Origin: CAZWKQ01 sp964634005 | GTDB lineage: Bacteria; Bacteroidota; Bacteroidia; Bacteroidales; JACABE01 | Length of the DNA: 64,000 nucleotides | Direction: 5' to 3' | Assembly: GCA_964634005.1 (NCBI GenBank) | Contig: CAZWKQ010000003.1 | Span: 137,583-201,582 of the forward strand | Part shown: positions 1-8,179 of the stretch, piece after piece | How the letters are laid out: each line of letters begins with the position of its first letter | How positions within the stretch are numbered: position 1 is the stretch's first letter | The notes under the pieces: generated by a model | Seen by the model: the letters and a program-made list of their open reading frames with translations, nothing else | Databases searched by the model: none | What the model was told of the DNA's origin: nothing | Translations under genes and position numbers: made by a program

Positions 1-911
1 TTACAGGTGTTTCGGGAAGCGGAAAATCAAGTTTGATAAATGATACATTACATCCGATATTGCAGAAACATTTTTACAGGGCTAATGCAACTCCGCTGCC
101 TTACGAAAGTATCGACGGATTAAAAAACATCGACAAAGTAATAGAAATCGACCAAACCCCAATAGGACGAACTCCTCGGTCAAATCCGGCTACCTACGTA
201 GGTGTTTTTGATGATATCCGCAAATTATTTGCATCATTACCCGATTCGAAAATAAGGGGATATTTGCCGGGCAGATTTTCATTCAATGTAAAAGGCGGAA
301 GATGCGAAACATGCGGAGGTGCAGGTATAAGAACAATAGAGATGAACTTTCTGCCCGATGTATATGTAGCTTGCGAAGAATGTGGCGGTAAAAGGTATAA
401 TCGCGAAACTCTCGAAATACGTTACAAAGGGAAGTCGATAAATGATGTTCTTAATATGGACATTAGTCAAGCCCTCACCTTTTTTGAAAATATTCCTTCA
501 ATTGTTCAGAAAATTAAAACACTTAATGATGTTGGTTTAGGCTATTTAACTTTAGGACAACAATCTACTACATTATCAGGAGGAGAAGCTCAAAGAATTA
601 AACTTGCTGCCGAACTTTCAAGAAAGGATTCGGGAAACACCTTATATATACTCGATGAACCCACTACCGGCTTACATTTTGAAGATATAAGAGTATTGCT
701 TAACGTTCTCAATAAGCTTGTTGATAAAGGAAATACGGTTATCGTTATCGAACACAATCTTGATGTTATAAAAGTAGCCGATTATATTATTGATATCGGA
801 CCCGAAGGAGGTGCCAAGGGAGGAATGATTATTGCCGAAGGAACTCCTGAGGAAATTTGTAAAAAAAATATTGGTTATACTGCATATTATTTGAAAAATG
901 AATTAGAATAA
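1..911 (+). CDS. uvrA: UvrABC excinuclease subunit A, C-terminal part (5' truncated by window edge)
   Basis: UvrA is the ATP-dependent damage-recognition subunit of nucleotide excision repair; it loads UvrB on lesions. Only the second ABC half is present. The open frame runs from the window edge (codon phase starts at base 3), so the TTG at 33 is not the start. Bases 3-35 encode the Walker A motif GVSGSGKSSL. Downstream are the zinc module CETCGGAG...CEECGGKRYN, the ABC signature LSGGEAQRIKLAAEL, and Walker B YILDEPTTGLH, followed by the H-loop region VIVIEHN. It ends at a TAA about 125 bases before the TerC-like gene. The identification is certain. The missing N-terminal part should lie just left of the window. 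uvrC, of the same pathway, lies only 1.7 kb downstream. Confidence 0.97.
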   Translation, partial: TGVSGSGKSSLINDTLHPILQKHFYRANATPLPYESIDGLKNIDKVIEIDQTPIGRTPRSNPATYVGVFDDIRKLFASLPDSKIRGYLPGRFSFNVKGGRCETCGGAGIRTIEMNFLPDVYVACEECGGKRYNRETLEIRYKGKSINDVLNMDISQALTFFENIPSIVQKIKTLNDVGLGYLTLGQQSTTLSGGEAQRIKLAAELSRKDSGNTLYILDEPTTGLHFEDIRVLLNVLNKLVDKGNTVIVIEHNLDVIKVADYIIDIGPEGGAKGGMIIAEGTPEEICKKNIGYTAYYLKNELE

Positions 912-945
912 CTACTTAATTTTACAATTTCTTTTAAACTAATGG

Positions 946-975
946 TTTGCGTTTTTGTTGTTTTTTATAACTTTA
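946..975 (+). promoter_or_regulatory. Bacteroidota-type promoter for the terC-like gene
   Basis: TTTG at 946-949, an 18-base spacer and TAACTTTA at 968-975, close to the phylum consensus TTTG-N19-21-TAnnTTTG. The last base of the -7 box deviates. It would give a leader of about 55 bases before the start codon at 1037. Confidence 0.45.
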
Positions 976-1036
976 AAGTGCTTAACAAAAGAAAAACAAG
1001 AATATTATATTAATTTCGCATATTAAAATTTAGTTT

Positions 1037-2092
1037 ATGAATTGGCATGAGATATTATTTTTTTCTCTTTTTAATCTTTTCATTTTTGCTGTACTTTTCT
1101 TGGATTTAAAAGTAATTGGTAAAAATAGCCATGTAATATCGTTCAAAGAGTCGCTCATTTGGTCAATAATCTGGATACTTTTTGCTTTAACTTTTTTTGT
1201 TCTTATAAAATATCATGGCGATTGGATACACGGAATTTCCGATTTAGAGAGGCTAAAAGAAGTAGTAAAACTTCACGATCATCCCATTCGTATTGATAAT
1301 CTCGATTTTGAATCGGCACTTCAAGTTTATCGAAATAATCTTGCTCTGGAATATTTAACAGGTTATCTTATCGAAAAAGCTCTTTCTGTTGATAATATCT
1401 TTGTAATGATAATGATATTCATTGCTTTTGGAGTAAATCCAAAATATTATAAAAGAGTATTATTCTGGGGTATTATTGGAGCGGTAATAATGCGTTTTAT
1501 TTTCATTTTCCTAAGCGCTGCTCTTATTCAAAAATTCTCATGGATATTATTGGTTTTTGGAGGATTACTGATTTTTACGGGTGTAAAAATGTTTATTACA
1601 AGAAATAAAAAAGAAAAAATAGAACCCGAAAAACACCCTGTTGTAAAATTTGCTTCAAAATTTTTCTCGGTCTATCCACGTTACGTACGACACCATTTTT
1701 TTATTAAAAAAGACGGCAGAAATTATATGACTCCTCTATTTATTGTACTACTTGTTATAGAGTTTTCCGATGTAATATTTGCAGTTGACTCGGTACCGGC
1801 AATTTTTTCTATTACTAAAGACCCCTACATTGTTTATTTTTCAAATATTTTTGCAATTTTAGGTTTACGTTCTTTGTTTTTCCTTTTAAGCAACGTGATG
1901 AATAAGTTTAGATTCCTCAAACTCGGACTTTCAGTTTTACTCACATTTATTGGAGTTAAAATGATTTTACATACATGGTTAAAAGAAATTGGATTTACTA
2001 CTGCCCATTCGCTTTATATCATTTTATTTATTTTAACCGTCAGCATAGTTGCTTCAGTTTTAATACCTGAAAAAAAAGAAATAAATCATTAA
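1037..2092 (+). CDS. TerC/Alx family integral membrane protein
   Basis: A 351-residue polytopic inner-membrane protein with about eight or nine hydrophobic helices. It carries the two TerC family signatures: EKALSVDNIFVMIMIF near residues 115-130 and FSDVIFAVDSVPAIF near residues 245-260, whose acidic and asparagine residues lie in membrane segments. Family members (Alx, TerC, YkoY) are linked to manganese export, pH response or tellurite resistance, so metal-ion efflux is the best inferred role, with substrate unknown. Compared with compact TerC proteins there is a longer N-terminal loop (residues about 60-100) and a basic cytoplasmic loop (residues about 190-230). I looked for a yybP-ykoY-like Mn riboswitch in the 125-base leader and saw no convincing structure. 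gldH follows 11 bases downstream, so cotranscription is likely. Confidence 0.85.
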   Translation: MNWHEILFFSLFNLFIFAVLFLDLKVIGKNSHVISFKESLIWSIIWILFALTFFVLIKYHGDWIHGISDLERLKEVVKLHDHPIRIDNLDFESALQVYRNNLALEYLTGYLIEKALSVDNIFVMIMIFIAFGVNPKYYKRVLFWGIIGAVIMRFIFIFLSAALIQKFSWILLVFGGLLIFTGVKMFITRNKKEKIEPEKHPVVKFASKFFSVYPRYVRHHFFIKKDGRNYMTPLFIVLLVIEFSDVIFAVDSVPAIFSITKDPYIVYFSNIFAILGLRSLFFLLSNVMNKFRFLKLGLSVLLTFIGVKMILHTWLKEIGFTTAHSLYIILFILTVSIVASVLIPEKKEINH

Positions 2093-2103
2093 ATCGTATA
2101 TAT

Positions 2104-2580
2104 ATGAAAAAAGTATTGCTTATATTGATTATTTCAACACTTTCAATTTCATGCAGCAAAAATAAGGTTTATGAAAAACGTTTTGAATTCGAAAAATATA
2201 CATGGAACCGTTTTCTTCCGGTATATTTTGAATTTCCGATACATGATAATACATACAACTACAATATTTATTTAACTTCACGCCACATTACACAATACCC
2301 TTACGATAATTTAAAAGTAAATCTTACGATTTATTCCCCGTCGGGTGACGAACGAACAAGTATGCATGTTTTTCAGGTAAAGGATAAAGATGGAAAATTT
2401 TTAGGAGACGGAATGGGCGATTTGTGGGATTTAAAATTACTTGTGAAACAAAATATCAGTTTTAAAGATGCAGGGAATTATAAAATCCAAATAGATAATC
2501 TTATGGATTATTACGACATAGTAGGTTTGATGAATATTGGGGTAATAGTCGAAAAATCACAAAAAATTACAAATGAATGA
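2104..2580 (+). CDS. gldH: Gliding motility-associated lipoprotein GldH
   Basis: A 158-residue lipoprotein. The N-terminus is a short basic-hydrophobic signal ending in the lipobox LSISC, with the acylated cysteine at residue 17. The body matches the GldH family pattern: an early Y/F-rich strand (YTWNRFLPVYFEFPI), RHITQYPYDNLKVNLTIYSPSG, and DGKFLGDGMGDLWDLKLLVKQNISF. GldH is required for gliding in Flavobacterium johnsoniae, but homologues are spread through non-gliding Bacteroidota, so its presence does not prove motility; a role in envelope or T9SS-related function is inferred. The stop overlaps the start of uvrC by eight bases, implying translational coupling, an odd pairing of a surface lipoprotein with a DNA repair nuclease. 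Confidence 0.85.
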   Translation: MKKVLLILIISTLSISCSKNKVYEKRFEFEKYTWNRFLPVYFEFPIHDNTYNYNIYLTSRHITQYPYDNLKVNLTIYSPSGDERTSMHVFQVKDKDGKFLGDGMGDLWDLKLLVKQNISFKDAGNYKIQIDNLMDYYDIVGLMNIGVIVEKSQKITNE

Positions 2581-4393
2581 TAAAACCGGGGTAAAGCCTG
2601 ATTTTAAATTAATCATTAAAACCCTCCCCGAGAAACCCGGTATTTATCAGTATTTCGACGAAAAAGGGAATATCATATACATAGGTAAGGCAAAAAATCT
2701 TAAGAAAAGAGTTGCTTCATATTTCAATAAAGATACTTTCGATTACGGCAAAACCAAAGTAATGGTAAGCAAAATTGCCGATATCAAGTATATGGTTGTC
2801 GATAATGAGTGGGATGCTTTTTTGTTGGAAAATAATCTTATTAAGAAGTATCAACCTCGCTATAATGTGATGCTTAAAGATGATAAGACTTTTCCTTGGA
2901 TTTGCATAAAAAATGAACCTTTTCCCAGAATTTTTCACACACGACATATTATTCACGACGGCTCTGAGTATTTCGGACCTTATGCTTCAGTAAAACTAAT
3001 GTACACACTTCTTGAGCTTATAAGAAAGCTTTATCCTATTAGAAATTGTAACCTTAATCTCTCAAAAAAGAATATTGAAGCAAAAAAATATAAAGTTTGC
3101 CTTGAATATCATATTAAAAACTGCAAAGGACCTTGCCAGGGCTTCCAAAGCGAAGACGAATACAATCAAACCATTGCTCAAATAAAAGATATCCTTAAAG
3201 GAAATATATCGAATGTTCTTAAACAACTTAAAGAGCTGATGATGAAGTTTGCCGAAGAAATGGAATTTGAGAAAGCCCAGGTAATAAAAGAAAAATACGA
3301 ACACCTTGAAAACTACAAAAGTAAATCGACCATTGTAAACCCGTTAATTAGAGATGTGGACGTATTTTCAATAGTTGACGATGATGCAAGTGCTTTTGTA
3401 AACTACCTTAAAGTTATTGACGGTGCCATTGTTCAAACTCATACTGTTGAAATAAAAAAGAAACTAAACGAAACATCAAAAGAGTTATTACTGATATCCG
3501 TAGTTGAATTATACAATAGATTCAAAAGCAATGCTAAAGAAATAATTTTGCCGTTTGCAGTTGATTTCCCCATAAAAAATATAAAAATAACCATACCAAA
3601 AAGAGGTGATAAAAAACAACTCCTTGAACTTTCGGAGAGAAATGCCAAACACTATAAACTCGAACAATTAAAACGACAAGAGTTGGTCGATCCCGAAAGA
3701 CATACTAACAGAATTCTGCAACAAATGATGAAAGATTTGAAACTGAACGTTATTCCATATCATATCGAATGTTTTGATAATTCAAATATTCAAGGAGCTC
3801 ATCCGGTAGCTGCCATGGTTGTATTCAAAAATGCACGTCCTGATAAAAGCGAGTACAGACATTTTAATATCAAAACAGTCGAAGGACCTGACGATTACGC
3901 TTCTATGGAAGAAGTAATTTTCAGAAGATACAAAAGAATGATAGAAGAAAAGAAAGACTTACCGCAACTGATAATAGTCGATGGAGGTAAGGGACAACTC
4001 AGTTCAGCACTGAAAAGCCTCGAGAAGCTATCATTAAGAGGCAAAATAGGTATTATCGGTATAGCAAAAAAACTTGAAGAAATTTATTTCCCCGAAGATT
4101 CAATCCCAATATACATTGATAAAAAATTAGAAACATTAAAATTGATACAACAAATCAGAAATGAGGCCCATCGTTTCGGAATTACCCACCATAGAAAAAA
4201 ACGCGAAAAAGCAACAATAAAATCTGTACTTACCGAAATAGATGGAATAGGGTTTAATACGGCTCAGGCTTTGCTTCGCAAATTTAAATCGGTAAAAAAT
4301 ATCCAAAAAGCAAGCCTGGAAGAAATTAAACAGGTAATAGGAAAATCTAAAGCAACTATAATAAAAAGCTATTTTGAAAAAAATAACTTGTAA
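2573..4393 (+). CDS. uvrC: UvrABC excinuclease subunit C
   Basis: UvrC makes both incisions flanking a DNA lesion in nucleotide excision repair. The 606-residue protein has the usual size and order: an N-terminal GIY-YIG nuclease domain (KPGIYQYFDEKGNIIYIGKA, residues about 15-37) for the 3' cut; a UVR helical hairpin that binds UvrB near residue 225 (EEMEFEKAQVIKEKYEHLE); an RNase H-like 5' nuclease domain (CFDNSNIQGAHPVAAMVVF, then LIIVDGGKGQL); and C-terminal helix-hairpin-helix repeats (LTEIDGIGFNTAQALLRKF). The ATG lies inside the end of gldH with an eight-base overlap, so it is probably translated from the terC-gldH transcript. Confidence 0.97.
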   Translation: MNDKTGVKPDFKLIIKTLPEKPGIYQYFDEKGNIIYIGKAKNLKKRVASYFNKDTFDYGKTKVMVSKIADIKYMVVDNEWDAFLLENNLIKKYQPRYNVMLKDDKTFPWICIKNEPFPRIFHTRHIIHDGSEYFGPYASVKLMYTLLELIRKLYPIRNCNLNLSKKNIEAKKYKVCLEYHIKNCKGPCQGFQSEDEYNQTIAQIKDILKGNISNVLKQLKELMMKFAEEMEFEKAQVIKEKYEHLENYKSKSTIVNPLIRDVDVFSIVDDDASAFVNYLKVIDGAIVQTHTVEIKKKLNETSKELLLISVVELYNRFKSNAKEIILPFAVDFPIKNIKITIPKRGDKKQLLELSERNAKHYKLEQLKRQELVDPERHTNRILQQMMKDLKLNVIPYHIECFDNSNIQGAHPVAAMVVFKNARPDKSEYRHFNIKTVEGPDDYASMEEVIFRRYKRMIEEKKDLPQLIIVDGGKGQLSSALKSLEKLSLRGKIGIIGIAKKLEEIYFPEDSIPIYIDKKLETLKLIQQIRNEAHRFGITHHRKKREKATIKSVLTEIDGIGFNTAQALLRKFKSVKNIQKASLEEIKQVIGKSKATIIKSYFEKNNL

Positions 4394-4451
4394 ATCAATA
4401 AACGATAAAAAATTAAATCGGGTAAATTAAATAAATAATCTGAAAAATCTC

Positions 4452-4459
4452 TACTTTTG
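4452..4459 (+). promoter_or_regulatory. Promoter -7 box for the purB-ABC exporter operon
   Basis: TACTTTTG, an exact TAnnTTTG match, 30 bases upstream of the purB start. No clear TTTG is seen at the -33 position, so the assignment rests on the -7 box alone. Confidence 0.5.
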
Positions 4460-4489
4460 TAAAAAAAACGAAAATCTAGCAATAAATAA

Positions 4490-5863
4490 ATGGACAGCAA
4501 TTTTACGCTTATTGCAATTTCACCTGTAGATGGGCGATATTATCGTCAAGTTGCGGATTTATCCGATTATTTCTCCGAGAAAGCACTTATTTATTACAGG
4601 GTAAAAATAGAAATTGAATATTTTATAGCTTTATGTAAGCATCCATTGCCTCAATTAGCTGATTTTGATAACGGATTATTCGATAGTTTACGTCGGATAT
4701 ATATCAATTTCAGCGATGAAGATGCATTATCAATTAAGCAAATAGAAAAGACTACCAATCATGATGTTAAAGCAGTAGAGTACTTTATAAAACAAAAATT
4801 TGAAGAATTAGGAATTTCTGAATATAAAGAATTTATTCATTTCGGATTAACATCACAGGACATTAATAACACTTCTCAACCTCTATCGTTGAAAGAAGCA
4901 AATTTGAATATTATATTTCCACAACTTGAATCACTAATAAATATACTTAATGAAAAATCATCAGATTGGAAAGAAATATCAATGTTATCGCATACTCATG
5001 GCCAACCGGCATCGCCTACCATACTTGGAAAAGAAATACTGGTTTTTATCGAAAGACTTAAAAATCAATACGAAATTTTAAAAAAATTACCCTATCCTGC
5101 CAAGTTTGGAGGAGCTGTAGGAAATTTCAATGCGCACTATGTTGCTTATCCCGAAATCGACTGGGTTGAGTTTTCAAACAAATTTGTTAACGATACACTT
5201 GGGTTATGTAGGTCGCAAACTACCACTCAAATTGAACATTATGATAATATTGCAGCCATATTCGACAGTTTTAAAAGAATAAATAATATTCTGATAGATT
5301 TGTGCCGCGACTTTTGGACATATATTTCAATGGAATATTTTAAGCAAAAATTAAAAGAAGGCGAGGTTGGCTCTTCGGCAATGCCACACAAAGTAAATCC
5401 TATTGATTTCGAGAATGCAGAAGGGAATTTAGGAATGGCAAATGCAATATTCGAATATCTTTCGTCAAAACTCCCAATTTCAAGGCTTCAAAGAGACTTG
5501 ACCGATTCTACAGTATGCCGAAATATAGGAATGCCAATTGCACATTCGCTGATTGCCTATAAATCAATCATTAAAGGTATAGAAAAATTAATAGTGAATC
5601 ATGAGGCAATAAATAAAGATTTAGAGGAAAACTGGATTGTTGTTGCTGAAGCTATTCAAACTATTTTAAGAAGAGAAGGATACAAAAACCCTTATGAATC
5701 GCTGAAAGACCTTACAAGGAAAAACGAAAAGATAACAAAAGAAGCCATCTTTGAGTATATTGACAATCTTGAAGTCGATAATAAGGTTAAAGAAGAATTA
5801 AAAAAGATAACTCCGTATAATTATGTAGGTATCTACAGCAAATTTGCACCTAAAAACCGGTAA
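4490..5863 (+). CDS. purB: Adenylosuccinate lyase
   Basis: PurB cleaves SAICAR to AICAR and adenylosuccinate to AMP in purine synthesis. At 457 residues it is of the Escherichia coli type, opening with LIAISPVDGRYYRQV. The fumarase/aspartase-superfamily signature SSAMPHKVNPIDFENAEGN lies near residue 295. The catalytic histidine context SHTHGQPASPT is near residue 167 and the conserved GLTSQDINNT segment near residue 120. It ends in the sequence TAATG, sharing one base with the start of the ABC exporter, so the two are translationally coupled. Confidence 0.97.
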   Translation: MDSNFTLIAISPVDGRYYRQVADLSDYFSEKALIYYRVKIEIEYFIALCKHPLPQLADFDNGLFDSLRRIYINFSDEDALSIKQIEKTTNHDVKAVEYFIKQKFEELGISEYKEFIHFGLTSQDINNTSQPLSLKEANLNIIFPQLESLINILNEKSSDWKEISMLSHTHGQPASPTILGKEILVFIERLKNQYEILKKLPYPAKFGGAVGNFNAHYVAYPEIDWVEFSNKFVNDTLGLCRSQTTTQIEHYDNIAAIFDSFKRINNILIDLCRDFWTYISMEYFKQKLKEGEVGSSAMPHKVNPIDFENAEGNLGMANAIFEYLSSKLPISRLQRDLTDSTVCRNIGMPIAHSLIAYKSIIKGIEKLIVNHEAINKDLEENWIVVAEAIQTILRREGYKNPYESLKDLTRKNEKITKEAIFEYIDNLEVDNKVKEELKKITPYNYVGIYSKFAPKNR

Positions 5864-7677
5864 TGAAAATCATATATAAACATTTATCTATTTACTCGGC
5901 AGCTGTATTAGCCAGTATTGTTTCGAGTTTTCTTGCTGTTATATTTACCATATTCTCTTATACATTCATTGTCCCATTTTTGCAATTACTCTTCAACAAA
6001 ATTGATAAGGTACACGAAAAAGTCCCGTTGATATTTTCCTTAGAAAGTTTGAAAGCAAATTTATATTATTATTTATCAGTAATTATCGAAACACAAGGTC
6101 AATCAAAAGCCTTATTTTTGCTTACAACCGGGGCTATTGTTTTATATATTTTTAAAAACCTTTTTGTATATACCTCATCTTATATTTTAGCACCGGTAAG
6201 AACGGGCATTCTCAGAAGAGTCAGGAATGAATTGTATAACAGAATAATAATACTTCCACTTGGCTTTTATAAAAACAATAAAAAAGGAGATATAATTTCA
6301 CGTGTTATTAATGATGTTCAGGAACTTGACGAATCTATTCTAAAACCATTCCAAACCATTTTAATTCAAGCTCTTACAATTATTTTTTTCCTGACCACAC
6401 TTTTTATAATAAATGTAAAATTGACATTAATTGTGTTGTGCATACTTCCTATAGGAGCCGTAATTATTAGTCGTATTTCAAAAAAACTTAAAAAATCTGG
6501 AGCTAAAGTTCAACTAAAACAAGGAGTTATATTATCATATATTGAAGAGGCTATTTCAGGATTGCGAATAATAAAGGCTTTTAATGCCATTGATTTTACA
6601 CACGAACGTTTTAAAAATCAGAATGATATTTTTACCGATATTAAAAACATTATTTATCGACGCACAGATTTAGCATCACCTTTAAGCGAATTTTTAGGTA
6701 CAATTCTGGTTGTAATAATACTTATTTACGGAGGCTCAATTATATTAAATGACAAGCATTTTATGAATGCTGAGACATTTATAATGTATTTAATGTTGTT
6801 TGTTTCTGTAATAAATCCGGCAAAGAGCCTTACTTCTGCTTTTTATTTTATCCAAAAAGGAAAAGCATCAATAAACAGAATACAATATATATTGAACGCC
6901 GAAGAAGTTATTGAAGAATCACCCGATGCCAAACCACTTAAAACCTTTAGCAATAAAATTGAATTTAAGGAAGTAGGTTTTGCATACGAAAAAGAAAATT
7001 TTGTTCTTAAAAACATTAATCTCGAAATAAACAAAGGTAAAACCATAGCAATAGTAGGAGCATCCGGAGCAGGGAAATCTACATTCGTTGATTTAATTCC
7101 TCGATTTTACGATTGTACTGCAGGTGAAATATTAGTTGACAATATTCCGATAAAAAAAATAAAAATTGACGATCTTAGAAATCTTATTGGGATTGTAGCT
7201 CAGGATACCATACTTTTTAATGATACCATATACAATAATATAGCTTTCGGGAAAACAGATGTATCGATTAATGAAATAGAGGAAGTATCGAAAATTGCTA
7301 ATGCTTATGACTTTATAATGCAAACACCTAAAGGATTTCAAAGTATTATAGGCGACAGCGGTAATATGCTTTCAGGAGGCCAAAAACAAAGAATAAGCAT
7401 TGCCAGAGCAATCCTAAAAAATCCTCCGATTTTAATATTGGATGAAGCAACCTCTGCTCTTGATTCTGAATCGGAATACCTTGTACAACAAGCTCTCGAA
7501 AAAATTATGGCAAACAGAACAACAATTATTGTGGCTCATAAACTGTCAACCATTAAAAATGCCTCAACCATAGTAGTTTTAGAAAACGGTCAAATAGCCG
7601 AAATGGGTACTCACAATGAGTTGATTAAGCTTAATGGCATATATTATAAGCTTTCCCAAATGCAATCACTCAAATAA
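5863..7677 (+). CDS. MsbA-like lipid/multidrug ABC exporter (fused TMD-NBD)
   Basis: A 604-residue half-transporter that should act as a homodimer in the inner membrane. Residues 1 to about 340 hold six membrane helices (ABC type-1 exporter fold). The nucleotide-binding domain has Walker A VGASGAGKST near residue 400, the Q-loop GIVAQDTILF, the signature LSGGQKQRISIARAI near residue 503, Walker B ILILDEATSALDSES near residue 525 and the H-loop IIVAHKLSTI. The closest functional group is MsbA/lipid A or multidrug exporters; the substrate cannot be told from sequence. It is coupled to purB by a one-base overlap and followed by a stem-loop terminator. Confidence 0.88.
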   Translation: MKIIYKHLSIYSAAVLASIVSSFLAVIFTIFSYTFIVPFLQLLFNKIDKVHEKVPLIFSLESLKANLYYYLSVIIETQGQSKALFLLTTGAIVLYIFKNLFVYTSSYILAPVRTGILRRVRNELYNRIIILPLGFYKNNKKGDIISRVINDVQELDESILKPFQTILIQALTIIFFLTTLFIINVKLTLIVLCILPIGAVIISRISKKLKKSGAKVQLKQGVILSYIEEAISGLRIIKAFNAIDFTHERFKNQNDIFTDIKNIIYRRTDLASPLSEFLGTILVVIILIYGGSIILNDKHFMNAETFIMYLMLFVSVINPAKSLTSAFYFIQKGKASINRIQYILNAEEVIEESPDAKPLKTFSNKIEFKEVGFAYEKENFVLKNINLEINKGKTIAIVGASGAGKSTFVDLIPRFYDCTAGEILVDNIPIKKIKIDDLRNLIGIVAQDTILFNDTIYNNIAFGKTDVSINEIEEVSKIANAYDFIMQTPKGFQSIIGDSGNMLSGGQKQRISIARAILKNPPILILDEATSALDSESEYLVQQALEKIMANRTTIIVAHKLSTIKNASTIVVLENGQIAEMGTHNELIKLNGIYYKLSQMQSLK

Positions 7678-7699
7678 TAAAAATTTTTTATTCTGATTT

Positions 7700-7742
7700 A
7701 ACATATTTTGTCGATTCTACAATATGTTGTTAATTTTTTTTA
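7700..7742 (+). terminator. Stem-loop terminator after the ABC exporter
   Basis: AACATATT (7700-7707) pairs with AATATGTT (7721-7728), extended by GT/AC with a small bulge, and is followed by a T-rich tract ending in about nine T residues. It fits an intrinsic terminator of the purB operon. Confidence 0.5.
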
Positions 7743-7754
7743 TTCCGAGTTTAC

Positions 7755-7771
7755 ATTAAGTTAAACTTAAT
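7755..7771. repeat. 17-base palindrome upstream of the 63-residue orphan gene
   Basis: ATTAAGTT-A-AACTTAAT, perfect eight-base arms around one central base, lying 70 bases before the start at 7842. It could be an operator half-site pair or simple AT-rich chance symmetry. Confidence 0.35.
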
Positions 7772-7841
7772 TTAAAGTCGTCTGTTTATTAATATTGAAT
7801 AAATTAAGTAAACTATTTTTACCAAATAATATTTTTTAGAA

Positions 7842-8033
7842 ATGGATAGTTTTAAATCGTTGATAAAAGGACAAGTATATACGCTTTCGGAAATTGAAAA
7901 TACCGGAATAAAATTTATAAAACAAACATATACCGGAAGATTTTACAGAGAAGGAAATATTTTATTGGTTTTTGAAGAAATTCCTGAAAGAGCAGAAAAC
8001 AAATACAAACTTAAAGCAATTATTGAAGATTAA
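7842..8033 (+). CDS. Small conserved-looking hypothetical protein (63 aa)
   Basis: I do not recognise this protein. It is 63 residues, predicted soluble and mostly beta or mixed, with no signal peptide or cysteine. It contains a central TGRFYREGNILLVFEEIPE stretch and a charged C-terminus. The frame has an ATG start, balanced composition and no overlap with any other gene, and it sits alone between a terminator and the promoter of the next gene, which supports it as a real monocistronic gene. No function is assigned. Confidence 0.55.
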   Translation: MDSFKSLIKGQVYTLSEIENTGIKFIKQTYTGRFYREGNILLVFEEIPERAENKYKLKAIIED

Positions 8034-8107
8034 TCAAAAATTGATTAATTAACAAATACCTGTTGATTATATTTTTAAGTAAAACAATATTGCCAGCAAA
8101 TTTCATA

Positions 8108-8115
8108 TAATTTTG
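8108..8115 (+). promoter_or_regulatory. Promoter -7 box for the 903-residue protein gene
   Basis: TAATTTTG matches TAnnTTTG and lies about 65 bases before the start at 8180. A TTG at 8090-8092 is somewhat too close for an ideal -33 element. Confidence 0.4.
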
Positions 8116-8179
8116 GCAATATTAAATTCTGTTTAAGGGTAAGAATGTCAATTTTTTTTTGACAAAATACAAATAAACC

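Noticed and set aside
912..1036. Possible Mn-sensing (yybP-ykoY) riboswitch before the TerC-like gene
   Set aside because: Family members elsewhere carry it, but I cannot find the conserved loop elements or a terminator/antiterminator pair in the 125 bases.
8146..8164. GTCAA-T run-TTGAC inverted repeat before the 903-residue protein gene
   Set aside because: Arms of only five bases around a T homopolymer; likely chance in AT-rich DNA.
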